Both the position numbers and the translations under genes were made by a program. Under the pieces are notes generated by a model. The model was not told the origin of the DNA, made no database searches, and worked only from the letters and a program-made list of their open reading frames with translations. Of a DNA stretch of 64,000 nucleotides, positions 52,081 to 60,818 are shown in pieces. The DNA comes from Bacteroidota bacterium. GTDB lineage: Bacteria; Bacteroidota; Bacteroidia; Flavobacteriales_F; PHOS-HE28. Position 1 is the first letter of the stretch. Every line of letters starts with the position of its first letter. Where the stretch lies: assembly GCA_014584605.1 (NCBI GenBank), contig JACTMO010000084.1:1-64000 (forward strand), written 5' to 3'.

Positions 52081-53598
52081 TCATTTCCGGCGGAAGTCCA
52101 GCTTGTAGAAGTGGAAGTCAGGACTGTGCAGGTCCACCTTGAAGCCGCTCACCTTGTGGTCCGCGTCGAAGGTGAAGGTGATGTACCCCGGTTCCAGGAA
52201 CGGATCCGCATGCTGCCACTGGAAAGTGTCGTAGTGCCAGTGCGCCAGCGCCCCGGTCAACAGGTCCTTCGCCGGCTGGAAAGTGAGCTGCAGTGCGCCG
52301 TTCACCGCGGTGATGGTGGCCTCTCCGTAGATCTTGTCCGTGTACGTACCCACGAAGCCGCCGAGCGGGAGCGAGGGCTTGGTCTTGGCCACCCGCGCGC
52401 CGATCCGATCGGCCACGCGCTTGCTGTCGCGCTCCTTCCGTTTGGCGATCCGCGGCAGCATGTCGCCCACCGGGTCCGCCTTGCCCTCGCCCAGCCAGGC
52501 GTCGAGCAGCTTCTGCGTGGCGGCGAACACGCTGTAGCTCTCCCCGTTGCCCAGGGCGATCACCGCCAGGTCCTGGTCGGGCACCACGGCATGGTTCAGG
52601 ATGAAGCCGGGCATGCCCCCGCTGTGGGTGATCACCGCATGGCCATTGGACTCCTCCAGGAACCAGCCCAGCCCGGCACCTTCCGTGCCCATGGGCAGGT
52701 GGCTGCTGGTGATGGTGCGGTAGCTGGCCTCGCTCAGGAACGGCTTCCCGTTCACCTTGCCCTCATCGGCCCACATGGCGTCCCACTTCGCGAGGTCCGC
52801 CACACAGCTGTTCACCCCACAGGCGCCGTCGGCCCCGCGAAGCGGCTGGTAGGGCATGCTCTTCTGCGGGGCGGCGGGGTCCTGTCCCTTGCGCACGTGT
52901 GGCAGCGCCACGTCCGTGAAGCGCGCGAGATCGGCCGTCTCCACCACGGTGCGGGTCATGCCCAGCGGCCCGATGATCCGCGTGGTCAGGAAGGCGTCCC
53001 AGGTCATGCCGCTCACCGCCTCGATGAGCTGTGCGGCCGCGATGAACATCAGGTTGCTGTAACCGAACTCGTCGCGGAAGGGGTGCGTGAAGGGCTCGTG
53101 CGCATGGCGCTCCAGGATCTGGCGCTGGTCGTAGTCCGTCCCGTACCAGAGCAGGTCGCCATCGAAGGTGATCCATCCACTACGGTGGCACAGCAGGTCC
53201 TTCACCAGCATGTGCTCGGTGACATACGCATCCGGCGTCCTGAACCAGGGCAGATGCTTTACTACTGGATCGTTCCAGTCCACCTTGCCCTCGTCCACCA
53301 GCAGGCCCACGGCACAGGCGGTGAAGGCCTTGCTGATGCTGGCCAGGTAGAAGATGCTGTTGGGCGTCACCGGATCGGCCTTGGCCAGATCGAGCTTGCC
53401 GTAGCCCTTGCTCCACACCAGCTGCCCGTCCTTCACCACGCCCACGGCCAGGCCGGGCTGGTCGAATCGCGCCAGGGCATCGGCCATGTAGGCGTTCAGG
53501 GCGGCAAGGTCGGGCTGGGCGCTGGCCAGCAAGGTGCCCAGGGTGAACGGGGCGATCAGGCTCGCGTGAAGGGTCCGGCGTGTCAGGGTGAGGCGCAT
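52081..53598 (-). CDS. Beta-lactamase-fold serine hydrolase (class C / AmpH-like)
   Basis: 505 residues: signal peptide (ends LLASAQ), then a serine beta-lactamase/penicillin-binding fold. Motif 1 is SISKAF (S-x-x-K), motif 2 is GYSN (Y-x-N), and motif 3 is the HSGG (H-x-G) of the family rather than KTG. GMPGFILNHAVVPDQDLAVI follows. A C-terminal DUF3471-like beta domain occupies about 390-505 (GFVGTYTDKIYGEATITAVN). It may hydrolyse peptides, esters or beta-lactams in the periplasm. The start MRLTLTRRTLHASL is chosen for the signal peptide. Confidence 0.93.
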   Translation of the reverse strand: MRLTLTRRTLHASLIAPFTLGTLLASAQPDLAALNAYMADALARFDQPGLAVGVVKDGQLVWSKGYGKLDLAKADPVTPNSIFYLASISKAFTACAVGLLVDEGKVDWNDPVVKHLPWFRTPDAYVTEHMLVKDLLCHRSGWITFDGDLLWYGTDYDQRQILERHAHEPFTHPFRDEFGYSNLMFIAAAQLIEAVSGMTWDAFLTTRIIGPLGMTRTVVETADLARFTDVALPHVRKGQDPAAPQKSMPYQPLRGADGACGVNSCVADLAKWDAMWADEGKVNGKPFLSEASYRTITSSHLPMGTEGAGLGWFLEESNGHAVITHSGGMPGFILNHAVVPDQDLAVIALGNGESYSVFAATQKLLDAWLGEGKADPVGDMLPRIAKRKERDSKRVADRIGARVAKTKPSLPLGGFVGTYTDKIYGEATITAVNGALQLTFQPAKDLLTGALAHWHYDTFQWQHADPFLEPGYITFTFDADHKVSGFKVDLHSPDFHFYKLDFRRK

Positions 53599-53698
53599 CG
53601 CACAAGTGTACAGCATGACGGGTTCAACCGGCACGGAGAACAGCCAGGGAGGCAACCGACCCGTCCCCCTGCGTCCTTGGAGCAGATCACTGCACGCC

Positions 53699-55231
53699 AT
53701 GCGCCCAAGGCCCAACTTGTTCCGAGTCCCGTTCATCTTCGGCACCGTGTTCAGCCTGTGGGCCGCCCACGCCCAGGGACCCTTTTCCCTGAAGTACGCC
53801 GCTCCCTCCGGCCTGGGCTTCTCGGATATCCGGGCCGCCGCGAATGGCGACCTGCTCGTGAGCCCCGGTCGACTGGGCAGCGCCCAGCCACCTGTGCTGC
53901 GGCTCTCTTCCGACGGAACGGTGCTTTGGGCCCTTCGGTCCACCGACCCGCTGGCGCTGCGCGCAGCCCCGTTCGAGACCTCCACCGGCGACCTGGTCCT
54001 CAGCGGCCAGTGGGACAACGTCCTGGGCAGGGCTTGTCCCGCCTTCATCCGCATCAGCGGTGGCGGATCACCATTGGATGCGGTGTACCATCAGGTGGAT
54101 ACCCTGGACCTGGGTCCGCTTGCCGCGGTGCGCACCAGTTCCGGGGACCTGGCCGTGCTGGGCTATTCCGCGTCGCCCTCCACCTTCGCCGTGGTGCGCA
54201 CCGCGCCCGATGGGAGTGGTCCGCAGGGTCGGCTCTTCCCGCAGGCGAACGGAGGCGCGCTCTATGCCGGCCTTGCCCCCGGCATCGCGGACGACCTCGT
54301 CCTCTTCTTCGGCAGTTCCTCCACCAACTCGGTCATCTCCCGGCTGGCGGCGGATGGCACGGTGCTCTGGAGCGAGAGCCTGATCATCGATGGCAGCAAC
54401 AACAACCGCACGTACGAAGCCGTGGTGCTCCCGAGCGGCAACATCCTTCTCGCGATCGAGACCTTGTTCAACCCCACTGCCGGTGAGATGAGCTTGGTGA
54501 TGCTCGACCCCCAGGGTACGGTCCTCTGGTGCAGGCTGCTTGACCATCCCGTCCGCGACTTTGGCGAGGTCATGCTCACGCCGCTTCCGGGTGGCGACAT
54601 CCTCATCGAGGACATCCTCCTGGCCACGGTGCCCTACGACAACAGTGTCCTGCTGCGCATGACCGAGAACGGCGATGTGCTCTGGCAGGTGGCTCCGGAC
54701 CCCGCCCTGGCGGCGTTCACCGCCGTGGCGTTGGACGATGATCATCTTGTCCGCTGCGGCGCCAGCGCCCCGGACCGGTCCAGCGTGGAGCTCATCGACC
54801 TCACCGCGCTGCCGCCTCCGTGCGGGGAAGCGGACAGTCTGGGTGTGCTGACCGTCGTGGCGACCGCCAACCCCTTGGTGCACTCCTCCTCGGTGCCGCT
54901 CATCACCTCGGTGCCGTTCACGCCATCCTTCGATCCGCTCACCGTCACCGCCGCTCCGCTTTGCCTTTCCACCGGCAGCGCGGTGAGGGAGGGGAACGAC
55001 CAGGGCCTCGTGCTCTATCCGGTGCCGTCGGAAAGCGGTCTGGTCCATGTCAGTGGCGGTGCCCCGGGCGACCGCTGGACCTACCGCGTGATCTCGCTCA
55101 CCGGCCAGCTGCTGGCCCAAGGTGTGGCCGAGGCGTCCAGGCCGCTGGACCTTCGCGAACTGCCGCCCGGGGAGCATGTGCTGGAGCTCATCGGGCCCCG
55201 CACCGTTCATCGCACGCGGTTCACGCGTTGA
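53699..55231 (+). CDS. Secreted beta-propeller protein with T9SS type A sorting domain
   Basis: 510 residues. Signal peptide about 1-25 (ending AAHAQG), then repeated blades each ending in a tryptophan-bearing strand: LRLSSDGTVLWALR, SRLAADGTVLWSESL, VMLDPQGTVLWCRL, LRMTENGDVLWQVA. The C-terminal 70 residues (YPVPSESGLVHVSGG, YRVISLTGQLLAQG, LRELPPGEHVLEL, RFTR end) form a type A T9SS sorting domain. Probably a cell-surface or released protein of unknown function. Confidence 0.82.
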   Translation: MRPRPNLFRVPFIFGTVFSLWAAHAQGPFSLKYAAPSGLGFSDIRAAANGDLLVSPGRLGSAQPPVLRLSSDGTVLWALRSTDPLALRAAPFETSTGDLVLSGQWDNVLGRACPAFIRISGGGSPLDAVYHQVDTLDLGPLAAVRTSSGDLAVLGYSASPSTFAVVRTAPDGSGPQGRLFPQANGGALYAGLAPGIADDLVLFFGSSSTNSVISRLAADGTVLWSESLIIDGSNNNRTYEAVVLPSGNILLAIETLFNPTAGEMSLVMLDPQGTVLWCRLLDHPVRDFGEVMLTPLPGGDILIEDILLATVPYDNSVLLRMTENGDVLWQVAPDPALAAFTAVALDDDHLVRCGASAPDRSSVELIDLTALPPPCGEADSLGVLTVVATANPLVHSSSVPLITSVPFTPSFDPLTVTAAPLCLSTGSAVREGNDQGLVLYPVPSESGLVHVSGGAPGDRWTYRVISLTGQLLAQGVAEASRPLDLRELPPGEHVLELIGPRTVHRTRFTR

Positions 55232-55255
55232 CCGTCGCGTTCGCGGAAGTCGGCC

Positions 55256-55263
55256 TACCTTCG
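55256..55263 (+). promoter_or_regulatory. -7 promoter box TACCTTCG
   Basis: TAnnTTCG box 14 bp before the ATG at 55278 of the DVKA-repeat protein. A TTG at 55228-55230 could be the -33 element, although the 25-bp spacer is longer than usual. Confidence 0.5.
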
Positions 55264-55277
55264 GGAAAAGCCATCCC

Positions 55278-56291
55278 ATGCGCATCCTCCATGTGTTCTC
55301 CGCCTGGGCGCTCGTGCTGCCCCTCTGGATCCACGCGCAGACCGGCCCGATCATCTGGAACATCAAGGCCGTGCTGCCCAACGGGACCACGTTGGATGTG
55401 AAGGCCTTCGACCGATCAGGTCGCGTATTGGACGTGAAGGCCCTCGAAGAGGACGATACCCATGTGCTGGACGTCAAGGCCCTCGACGGCGGCTCCCTCC
55501 TTGCCGTCAAGGTGCTCGCCGCAGAGGAGGCGATGCGGCCCGTGAAGGCGATCACGGCGAAGGGCGACGTGTTGGACGTGAAGGCCATCGGGCCCGACGG
55601 TCGCCGCCTGGATGTGAAAGGCGTGGCCCGCGCAGGGCACCTGGTCCACATCAAGGCCATCGGCGAGGACCGTGCGCTCTTCGCCGTGAAAGCCATCGCA
55701 CCGGACGGCCGCATGCGTGACGTGAAGGGTCTGGAGCTTTCCGATGAGGAGGAGCGCGCGAACGGCGTGGCCATCGAGGCGCATGTGAAGGCCCTGCCGC
55801 ACCCCACCGATCACGACAACGATCCCGTGTGGAACGTGAAGTGCGTGCAACCGGATGGTCACCTGCTCGGCATCAAGGCCATCGATGCGGCCGGTACGCT
55901 CCATGACGTGAAGGCCCTGCTGGCCAATGGCGACGCCACCGTGCTCGATATCCGAGCCTTGGTGAACGGCCGGGAGGTGCCCTTGAAGGTCCTCGCCACG
56001 CAGGGATCGCCGATGCCGGTGAAGGCCGTGCTACCCGATGGCACCCTTCTGGATGTGAAGGCCGTGGCCTCCGATGGCACCCGCCTGCCGGTGAAGGCCG
56101 TACGCCGGCTCGGCAATGTGTTCGACATCAAGGCGCTGGCCCCGGACGGTCGTGAGATGGGCGTGAAGGCCGTATCGCCCCACGGTCTTTTCTACGACGT
56201 GAAAGGAGTGAAGCTGAACGCGGCCGACGTGGAGGGCACGGTGAACGGGGTGGCGTTCCGCGCCCACGTGAAGGCGCTTCCACAACCCTGA
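55278..56291 (+). CDS. Secreted protein of 24 DVKA-type repeats
   Basis: 337 residues: signal peptide (1-20, ends WIHAQ), then about 24 tandem units of mostly 11-13 residues with consensus DVKAi-pdGr-l (examples DVKAIGPDGRRL, PVKAVLPDGTLL, DVKALDGGSLL). The units fall into two blocks of twelve. Each block opens with a WN[IV]K unit (IIWNIKAVLPNG; PVWNVKCVQPDG) and closes with a long unit followed by AHVKALP. So the gene looks like a block duplication of about 160 residues. The short strand-turn unit predicts a beta-solenoid or propeller-like fold. No known enzyme motif; no T9SS tail. It sits among secreted-protein genes, upstream of the MacAB operon on the other strand. Confidence 0.88.
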   Translation: MRILHVFSAWALVLPLWIHAQTGPIIWNIKAVLPNGTTLDVKAFDRSGRVLDVKALEEDDTHVLDVKALDGGSLLAVKVLAAEEAMRPVKAITAKGDVLDVKAIGPDGRRLDVKGVARAGHLVHIKAIGEDRALFAVKAIAPDGRMRDVKGLELSDEEERANGVAIEAHVKALPHPTDHDNDPVWNVKCVQPDGHLLGIKAIDAAGTLHDVKALLANGDATVLDIRALVNGREVPLKVLATQGSPMPVKAVLPDGTLLDVKAVASDGTRLPVKAVRRLGNVFDIKALAPDGREMGVKAVSPHGLFYDVKGVKLNAADVEGTVNGVAFRAHVKALPQP

Positions 56292-56295
56292 ACGC

Positions 56296-57408
56296 TCAGT
56301 TCACCGTGACACCAGCGCCCTCCTTGTCCTCGATCTTGGCACCCTTCAGTTCGGTCTCGGGCGATACACCCTCGAGCACCTCGAGGTTGATGCCGTCGCT
56401 GAGGCCGGTGCGGATGTAGGTCTTCTTCCATTCCTCTCCGTTCCTGACCTGCACGAAGGCGCTGTCGCCCTTGTCGTTGAACTCCACGATGCTCTCGGGC
56501 ACGGTGAGCACGCTGTCCCGCCGTTCCAGCACGATGTCGGCGTTGGCGCTGTAACCGCTGCGCAGGCTCTGGCCGTCCTTGAGCTTCACGGCCGCGCGGA
56601 TCTCGAACTGGATGGCGCCGTTCTCCTCGACCCCCTTGGGTGCGATGTACTCCAGCTCGGCGTCCCACCGGGCGTTCTCGATGGCGCCCACGGTGAGCAC
56701 CACGGGCATGCCCAGCTTCACCTTGCCCACCTCGCTCTCGTCCACCTTGCCCTGGAAGATCAGGTCGTTCATGTCGGCGATGGCGGCGATGGTGGTGCCC
56801 TCGTTGAAGTTGTTGCGCTCGATCACGCTGTTGCCCTCCTTCACCGGTACGTCCAGCACCATGCCGTCGATGGTGCTGCGCACCACGGTGTTGCCGGCGC
56901 TGCTGCGGCTGATGCCGTCGCGCACCACCTGCAGGGCCTCCCGGGCCGCAGCCACCTCCTGGTCGGCGTTCTTCAGGGCGACGTCGAAGGTCTGCATCTC
57001 GGCGGCGCTGATCACGCCCTTGTCGGCCAGGGGCTTGTTGCGGTCGAAGTTGAGCCGTGCGTTCTGCTGGGCGATCTCCGCGTTGCCCACCCGGTTCTCG
57101 GCGTTGCTCAGGCTCAGCATGTCGGGCACGATCTTGATCTTGGCCAGCGGCTGGTCGCGCTTCACCTCATCGCCGGCCTCCACGTACAATTCGGCGATGA
57201 TCCCGCTCACCACGGGCTTGATCAGGATCTCCTTGCGCGGCACCATCTTGCCGTTGGCCACGGTCTTCTTCACCACGTTGTTGCGCGCGGGCTTCTCCAC
57301 CTTGAACTCGTCCGGGCGGCTGGCGCTCTTCTCGTAGAGGAAATACATGGTCCACACGAAGAGGACGGCCAGGCCGGCGAGAAGCAGGTACTTGAGGATC
57401 TTTTTCAT
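56296..57408 (-). CDS. MacA/HlyD-type periplasmic adaptor (membrane fusion protein)
   Basis: 370 residues: an N-terminal membrane anchor (MKKILKYLLLAGLAVLFVWT), first lipoyl half (VSGIIAELYVEAGDEVKRDQ), a helical hairpin (about 95-170), second lipoyl half (STIDGMVLDVPVKEGNSVIE), then a beta-barrel domain. It links inner-membrane MacB-type permeases to an outer-membrane channel. It closes the operon after two FtsX-type permeases and an ATPase. A start at 57444 would overlap the upstream stop by 4 bases (ATGA) and add 12 residues; the shorter start begins at the anchor. Confidence 0.92.
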   Translation of the reverse strand: MKKILKYLLLAGLAVLFVWTMYFLYEKSASRPDEFKVEKPARNNVVKKTVANGKMVPRKEILIKPVVSGIIAELYVEAGDEVKRDQPLAKIKIVPDMLSLSNAENRVGNAEIAQQNARLNFDRNKPLADKGVISAAEMQTFDVALKNADQEVAAAREALQVVRDGISRSSAGNTVVRSTIDGMVLDVPVKEGNSVIERNNFNEGTTIAAIADMNDLIFQGKVDESEVGKVKLGMPVVLTVGAIENARWDAELEYIAPKGVEENGAIQFEIRAAVKLKDGQSLRSGYSANADIVLERRDSVLTVPESIVEFNDKGDSAFVQVRNGEEWKKTYIRTGLSDGINLEVLEGVSPETELKGAKIEDKEGAGVTVN

Positions 57409-57440
57409 GGGTGCGCTGGGGTTCTGTCGGGTGTATGGGG

Positions 57441-58688
57441 TCATTCGGCGCGCAGGGCGTCCACGGCCTTGATGGCCAGGGCGCGCCGGGCGGGCAACAG
57501 CCCGGCGAACAGACCGCTGATGAGGAGCACGGCGAAGGCTACCAGCGCGACGAAGAGGTCCACGCCGGGATCCTTGAAGAAATCGGCCTCACCGGCCACC
57601 GCACGCACGGTCTCCAGCACGCCCACCCCCGCCAGCAGACCGAAATAGCCGGCGATGAGGGTGAGGGTGAGGGCCTCCTGCACGATCTGCCCCGTGATGT
57701 TGCGCGGCGTGGCGCCCAGGCTGCGGCGGATGCCGATCTCCTTGGTGCGCTCCTGGATGCTCACCAGCATGATGTTGCCGATGCCGATGGCGCCGGCCAG
57801 CAGCGTGCAGATGCCCACGAACCAGCTGAGCCCGCCGATGCCCAGGAAAAGGCCGTTCATCATGCCGTAGAACTCCTGCATGTTCCAGCTGCCGAAGGCG
57901 CTCTCGTCGGTGGGGTCCACCCGGTGCTTGCGCGCCATCAACTGCCGCACCTGGTGCTCCACCTGCCCCACGTCCACGCCGGGCTCGGCCACCAGCGTGA
58001 ACCAATGGACCTCGTTGAGGGCGTTGAAGGCCTTCTGGAAGGTGGTGAAGGGCACGTAGATCTTGGCGTCGGGATTGTCGCCCATCTCGGCGCTGCTCTT
58101 CTTCTTGCTCACCCCCACCACCTGGAAGTACACCCCGTTGATCTTGATGTACCTGCCGATGGGGTCCTCGGGTTTGAACAGCTGGTCCACCACGTCCTGC
58201 CCGATCACGGCCACCTTGCGCGCCTCGTTCAGGTCGGCGTGGTTCAGGAAGCGACCCCGTGGCAGGCGCACGGCCTCCACCAGCATCACCTCCGGTTCCG
58301 AGCCGTACACGCTGAAGGCGCCGATCTTGCTGCCGTAGCTCACGTTGTTGCCGCTGCGCCAGCCGCCCAGTTGCAGCTGGGGCGAGCACACGGCGATGCC
58401 CGGCACGTTCCTGCGGATGATGTCGATGTCCTCGTTGTCGAAGGTGAACCGGCGTCCCTTCTGGAATCCCGCGTACGGCTTGGTGGTGGGCATGGTCCAC
58501 AGGAAGCAGCTGTTGGTGGCGAAGCCCTCGAAGCCGCCCAGCACGGCGTTCTTCAGCCCGTTGCCCATGCCCAGCATCACCACCAGCATAAAGATGCCCC
58601 AGCCCACGCCGAACATGGTGAGGAAGCTGCGCAGCTTGTTCCTGCTCAGCGTGTTCCAGATCTCGCCCCAACGGTCGTTGTCGAACAT
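57441..58688 (-). CDS. MacB-type ABC transporter permease (second copy)
   Basis: 415 residues: one N-terminal membrane helix (LRSFLTMFGVGWGIFMLVVM), a large periplasmic core domain (MacB_PCD, about 45-270), and a C-terminal FtsX region with three helices around SIQERTKEIGIRRSLGATPR (coupling helix). It mechanically couples cytoplasmic ATP hydrolysis to periplasmic export. The start MFDNDRWGEIWNTL parallels MFDREKWAEVLDSI of the upstream permease, so the two form a heterodimer from a tandem duplication. The upstream gene's stop is 4 bp away. Confidence 0.93.
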   Translation of the reverse strand: MFDNDRWGEIWNTLSRNKLRSFLTMFGVGWGIFMLVVMLGMGNGLKNAVLGGFEGFATNSCFLWTMPTTKPYAGFQKGRRFTFDNEDIDIIRRNVPGIAVCSPQLQLGGWRSGNNVSYGSKIGAFSVYGSEPEVMLVEAVRLPRGRFLNHADLNEARKVAVIGQDVVDQLFKPEDPIGRYIKINGVYFQVVGVSKKKSSAEMGDNPDAKIYVPFTTFQKAFNALNEVHWFTLVAEPGVDVGQVEHQVRQLMARKHRVDPTDESAFGSWNMQEFYGMMNGLFLGIGGLSWFVGICTLLAGAIGIGNIMLVSIQERTKEIGIRRSLGATPRNITGQIVQEALTLTLIAGYFGLLAGVGVLETVRAVAGEADFFKDPGVDLFVALVAFAVLLISGLFAGLLPARRALAIKAVDALRAE

Positions 58689-58692
58689 GGCC

Positions 58693-59937
58693 TTACTCTT
58701 CGCGCAGGGCTTCGATGGGACGGATGGCAGCGGCCCGGCGGGCGGGGATGAACCCGGCCAGCGCACCGGCGATGATCAGGGCGATCAGGGCGGTGATGGC
58801 CACGTCGATGCGGATGGTGGGGTCGCGGAAGAACTCGCTGCCCGGCACCACGCTGGCGATGCCCTCCATGAGGAAGACGCCGAGCACCAGCCCGGCCCAG
58901 CCCGCCATGCCGGTGATGAAGACGGACTCGAGCAGCACCTGCCCCACGACGTTGGCCGGTGTGGCGCCCAACGCCTTGCGGATGCCGATCTCCCGTGTGC
59001 GCTCCTTCACCACGATCAGCATGATGTTGCTCACCCCCACGATGCCCGCGATCAGCGAACCGATGCCCACGAACCACAGGAAGGAGGTGATGCCCCCGAA
59101 GATGCTGGACATCGTGCCCACGTTCTCCACGTTGTTGTCCACCCACAGCGCACGCTCGTCGGTGGGGTCGAAGCCGTGCCGACGCGCCAGGGTGTGGATC
59201 GCCCGTTGCTCGGCCCGTTCGGCCCCGGCGATGCTGGCATCGGCGAAGCTGAAGGTGATGTCGTCCACGATGCCCTTGGCGTTGAACACTTTCTGCGCCG
59301 CGCTGAGCGGGATGTACACCGGGCTGCGCTCGCCCCGCTCCGGTCCCCCGGTCTCGTAGGCGTACAGCCCCACCACCTCGAAGGGGATCCCGTTCACGTT
59401 CACCCACTTGTGGAGAGGGTCCTCCGCCTTGAAAAGCTCCTTGCGGCAGTCCTCGGCGATGACGATCACCTTGCGGTCCTGCACCTGGTCCACTTCGTTG
59501 ATGAAGCGCCCCTGGAGGATGCGCTGGTGCTGCAAGTGCTGATGGGCGGGCTGGATGCCCCGGATGCTGTAGCTCCCGGAGTTCATGCCGTATTGCAGCT
59601 TGCTCTGGCCGCGCCACACGCTGTATTGGCCGCTGATGTGCTGGATGCCGGGGATGGCATGCTTCAGCGCCGTGATGTCGGCGTCCTCCAGCTCGATGGT
59701 CCGGTTGGGCGGCAGGCCCTTCCACGGCTTGCTGGTCTCGTTGCCCCAGATGCGGATGCTGTTGGTGGCCGTGTTGCGGAAGTTGTAGCTGAAGCCGTTG
59801 CGCAGGCCCGCGCCCGCGCCCAGCAGGATGATGAGCATGAAGATGCCCCAGAACACGGCGAAGCCGGTGAGCACCGCCCGGAGCTTGTTCTTGCCGATGC
59901 TGTCCAGCACCTCGGCCCACTTCTCCCTATCGAACAT
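58693..59937 (-). CDS. MacB-type ABC transporter permease (first copy)
   Basis: 414 residues: N-terminal helix (LRAVLTGFAVFWGIFMLIIL), MacB-type periplasmic core (about 45-270), then the FtsX region with the coupling motif VKERTREIGIRKALGATPAN and three C-terminal helices, ending FIPARRAAAIRPIEALREE. Paralogous to the following permease gene, 4 bp downstream. Its start overlaps the end of the ATPase gene by 11 bases, which fits co-translation. Confidence 0.93.
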   Translation of the reverse strand: MFDREKWAEVLDSIGKNKLRAVLTGFAVFWGIFMLIILLGAGAGLRNGFSYNFRNTATNSIRIWGNETSKPWKGLPPNRTIELEDADITALKHAIPGIQHISGQYSVWRGQSKLQYGMNSGSYSIRGIQPAHQHLQHQRILQGRFINEVDQVQDRKVIVIAEDCRKELFKAEDPLHKWVNVNGIPFEVVGLYAYETGGPERGERSPVYIPLSAAQKVFNAKGIVDDITFSFADASIAGAERAEQRAIHTLARRHGFDPTDERALWVDNNVENVGTMSSIFGGITSFLWFVGIGSLIAGIVGVSNIMLIVVKERTREIGIRKALGATPANVVGQVLLESVFITGMAGWAGLVLGVFLMEGIASVVPGSEFFRDPTIRIDVAITALIALIIAGALAGFIPARRAAAIRPIEALREE

Positions 59938-60670
59938 CGCCTTCGGGTTTGCGCACCACCCGCACCCCGTCCATGCTCGTGCTCAGGCTCGCCGGGTCCA
60001 GATGGGCGTTCTCGATCAGCCCGTCGCGCAGGTAGATCACCCGGTGGGTCGCCGCGGCCACATCGCGTTCGTGCGTCACGATCACCACCGTCTTGCCCAG
60101 CTCCCGGTTCACCTCGGTGAGCAGCGCCACCACCTCCTTGCTGGTCTTGCTGTCCAGGGCGCCCGTGGGCTCGTCGGCCAGGATGATCTTCGGGTCGCTG
60201 ATCAGGGCCCGGGCGATGGCCACCCGCTGCTTCTGCCCGCCGCTCAGCTCGTTGGGCATGTGGTGCGCCCATTCCCGCAGGCCCACCCGCTCCAGCATCG
60301 CCAGCGCCTGGTCGTTGCGCTGCCTGCGCCGCACACCCTGGTAGTACAACGGCAGCGCCACGTTCTCCATGGCGTTCTTGAAGGCGATCAGGTTGAAGCT
60401 CTGGAACACGAAGCCGATGTACTTGCTCCGCAGCAGCGCGTTCTCGGTCTCGCTCTGCCCGTTGATCGGCTGGCCGTCCAGCCGGTATTCGCCGGCGTCG
60501 TAGGTGTCCAGGATGCCGATGATGTTGAGCATGGTGCTCTTCCCCGAACCGGAGCTGCCCATGATGCTCACCAGCTCGCCCCCTTCGATCCGCAGGTCGA
60601 TGCCCTTCAGCACCGGCAGCAGGGTGGTCCCCGTGCGGTACGCCTTGTGAATGCCCTTCAGGGAGATCAT
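59927..60670 (-). CDS. ABC transporter ATP-binding protein (MacB/LolD type)
   Basis: 247-residue ATPase: Walker A GSSGSGKST, Q-loop FVFQSFNLIAF, signature ELSGGQKQRVAIARAL, Walker B IILADEPTGALD, switch His in VIVTHERD. The sequence IGILDTYDAGEYRLDG is typical of the MacB/LolD subfamily. It drives the two downstream MacB-type permeases. The start MISLKGIHKAYRTG follows a TACCTTCG box by 5 bp; a longer frame from 60784 lies upstream of that box and is not family-like. Confidence 0.95.
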   Translation of the reverse strand: MISLKGIHKAYRTGTTLLPVLKGIDLRIEGGELVSIMGSSGSGKSTMLNIIGILDTYDAGEYRLDGQPINGQSETENALLRSKYIGFVFQSFNLIAFKNAMENVALPLYYQGVRRRQRNDQALAMLERVGLREWAHHMPNELSGGQKQRVAIARALISDPKIILADEPTGALDSKTSKEVVALLTEVNRELGKTVVIVTHERDVAAATHRVIYLRDGLIENAHLDPASLSTSMDGVRVVRKPEGDVR

Positions 60671-60675
60671 CGGCC

Positions 60676-60683
60676 CGAAGGTA
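60676..60683 (-). promoter_or_regulatory. -7 promoter box TACCTTCG of the MacAB-type operon
   Basis: TAnnTTCG box on the minus strand ending 5 bp before the ATPase start (60670). Predicts a nearly leaderless transcript for the exporter operon. Confidence 0.5.
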
Positions 60684-60791
60684 TCGGAACGGCCTGCGCC
60701 CGCCGGGCGCGTTACACGAACGGTGCCGACCGGGGAGGAGCGGTGGGGTGTGCCGCTCTGGCACGCCGTTGGTGGGAGCCGCACACCGGCC

Positions 60792-60799
60792 TATTTTCG
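60792..60799 (+). promoter_or_regulatory. -7 promoter box TATTTTCG
   Basis: TAnnTTCG box 19 bp upstream of the secreted protein start at 60819. Confidence 0.5.
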
Positions 60800-60818
60800 C
60801 CGGACAGCTCCCTTACCC

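Noticed and set aside
55278-56291. CRISPR array or DNA-level satellite
   Set aside because: The repetition is at protein level with variable codons and no constant DNA repeat-spacer structure.
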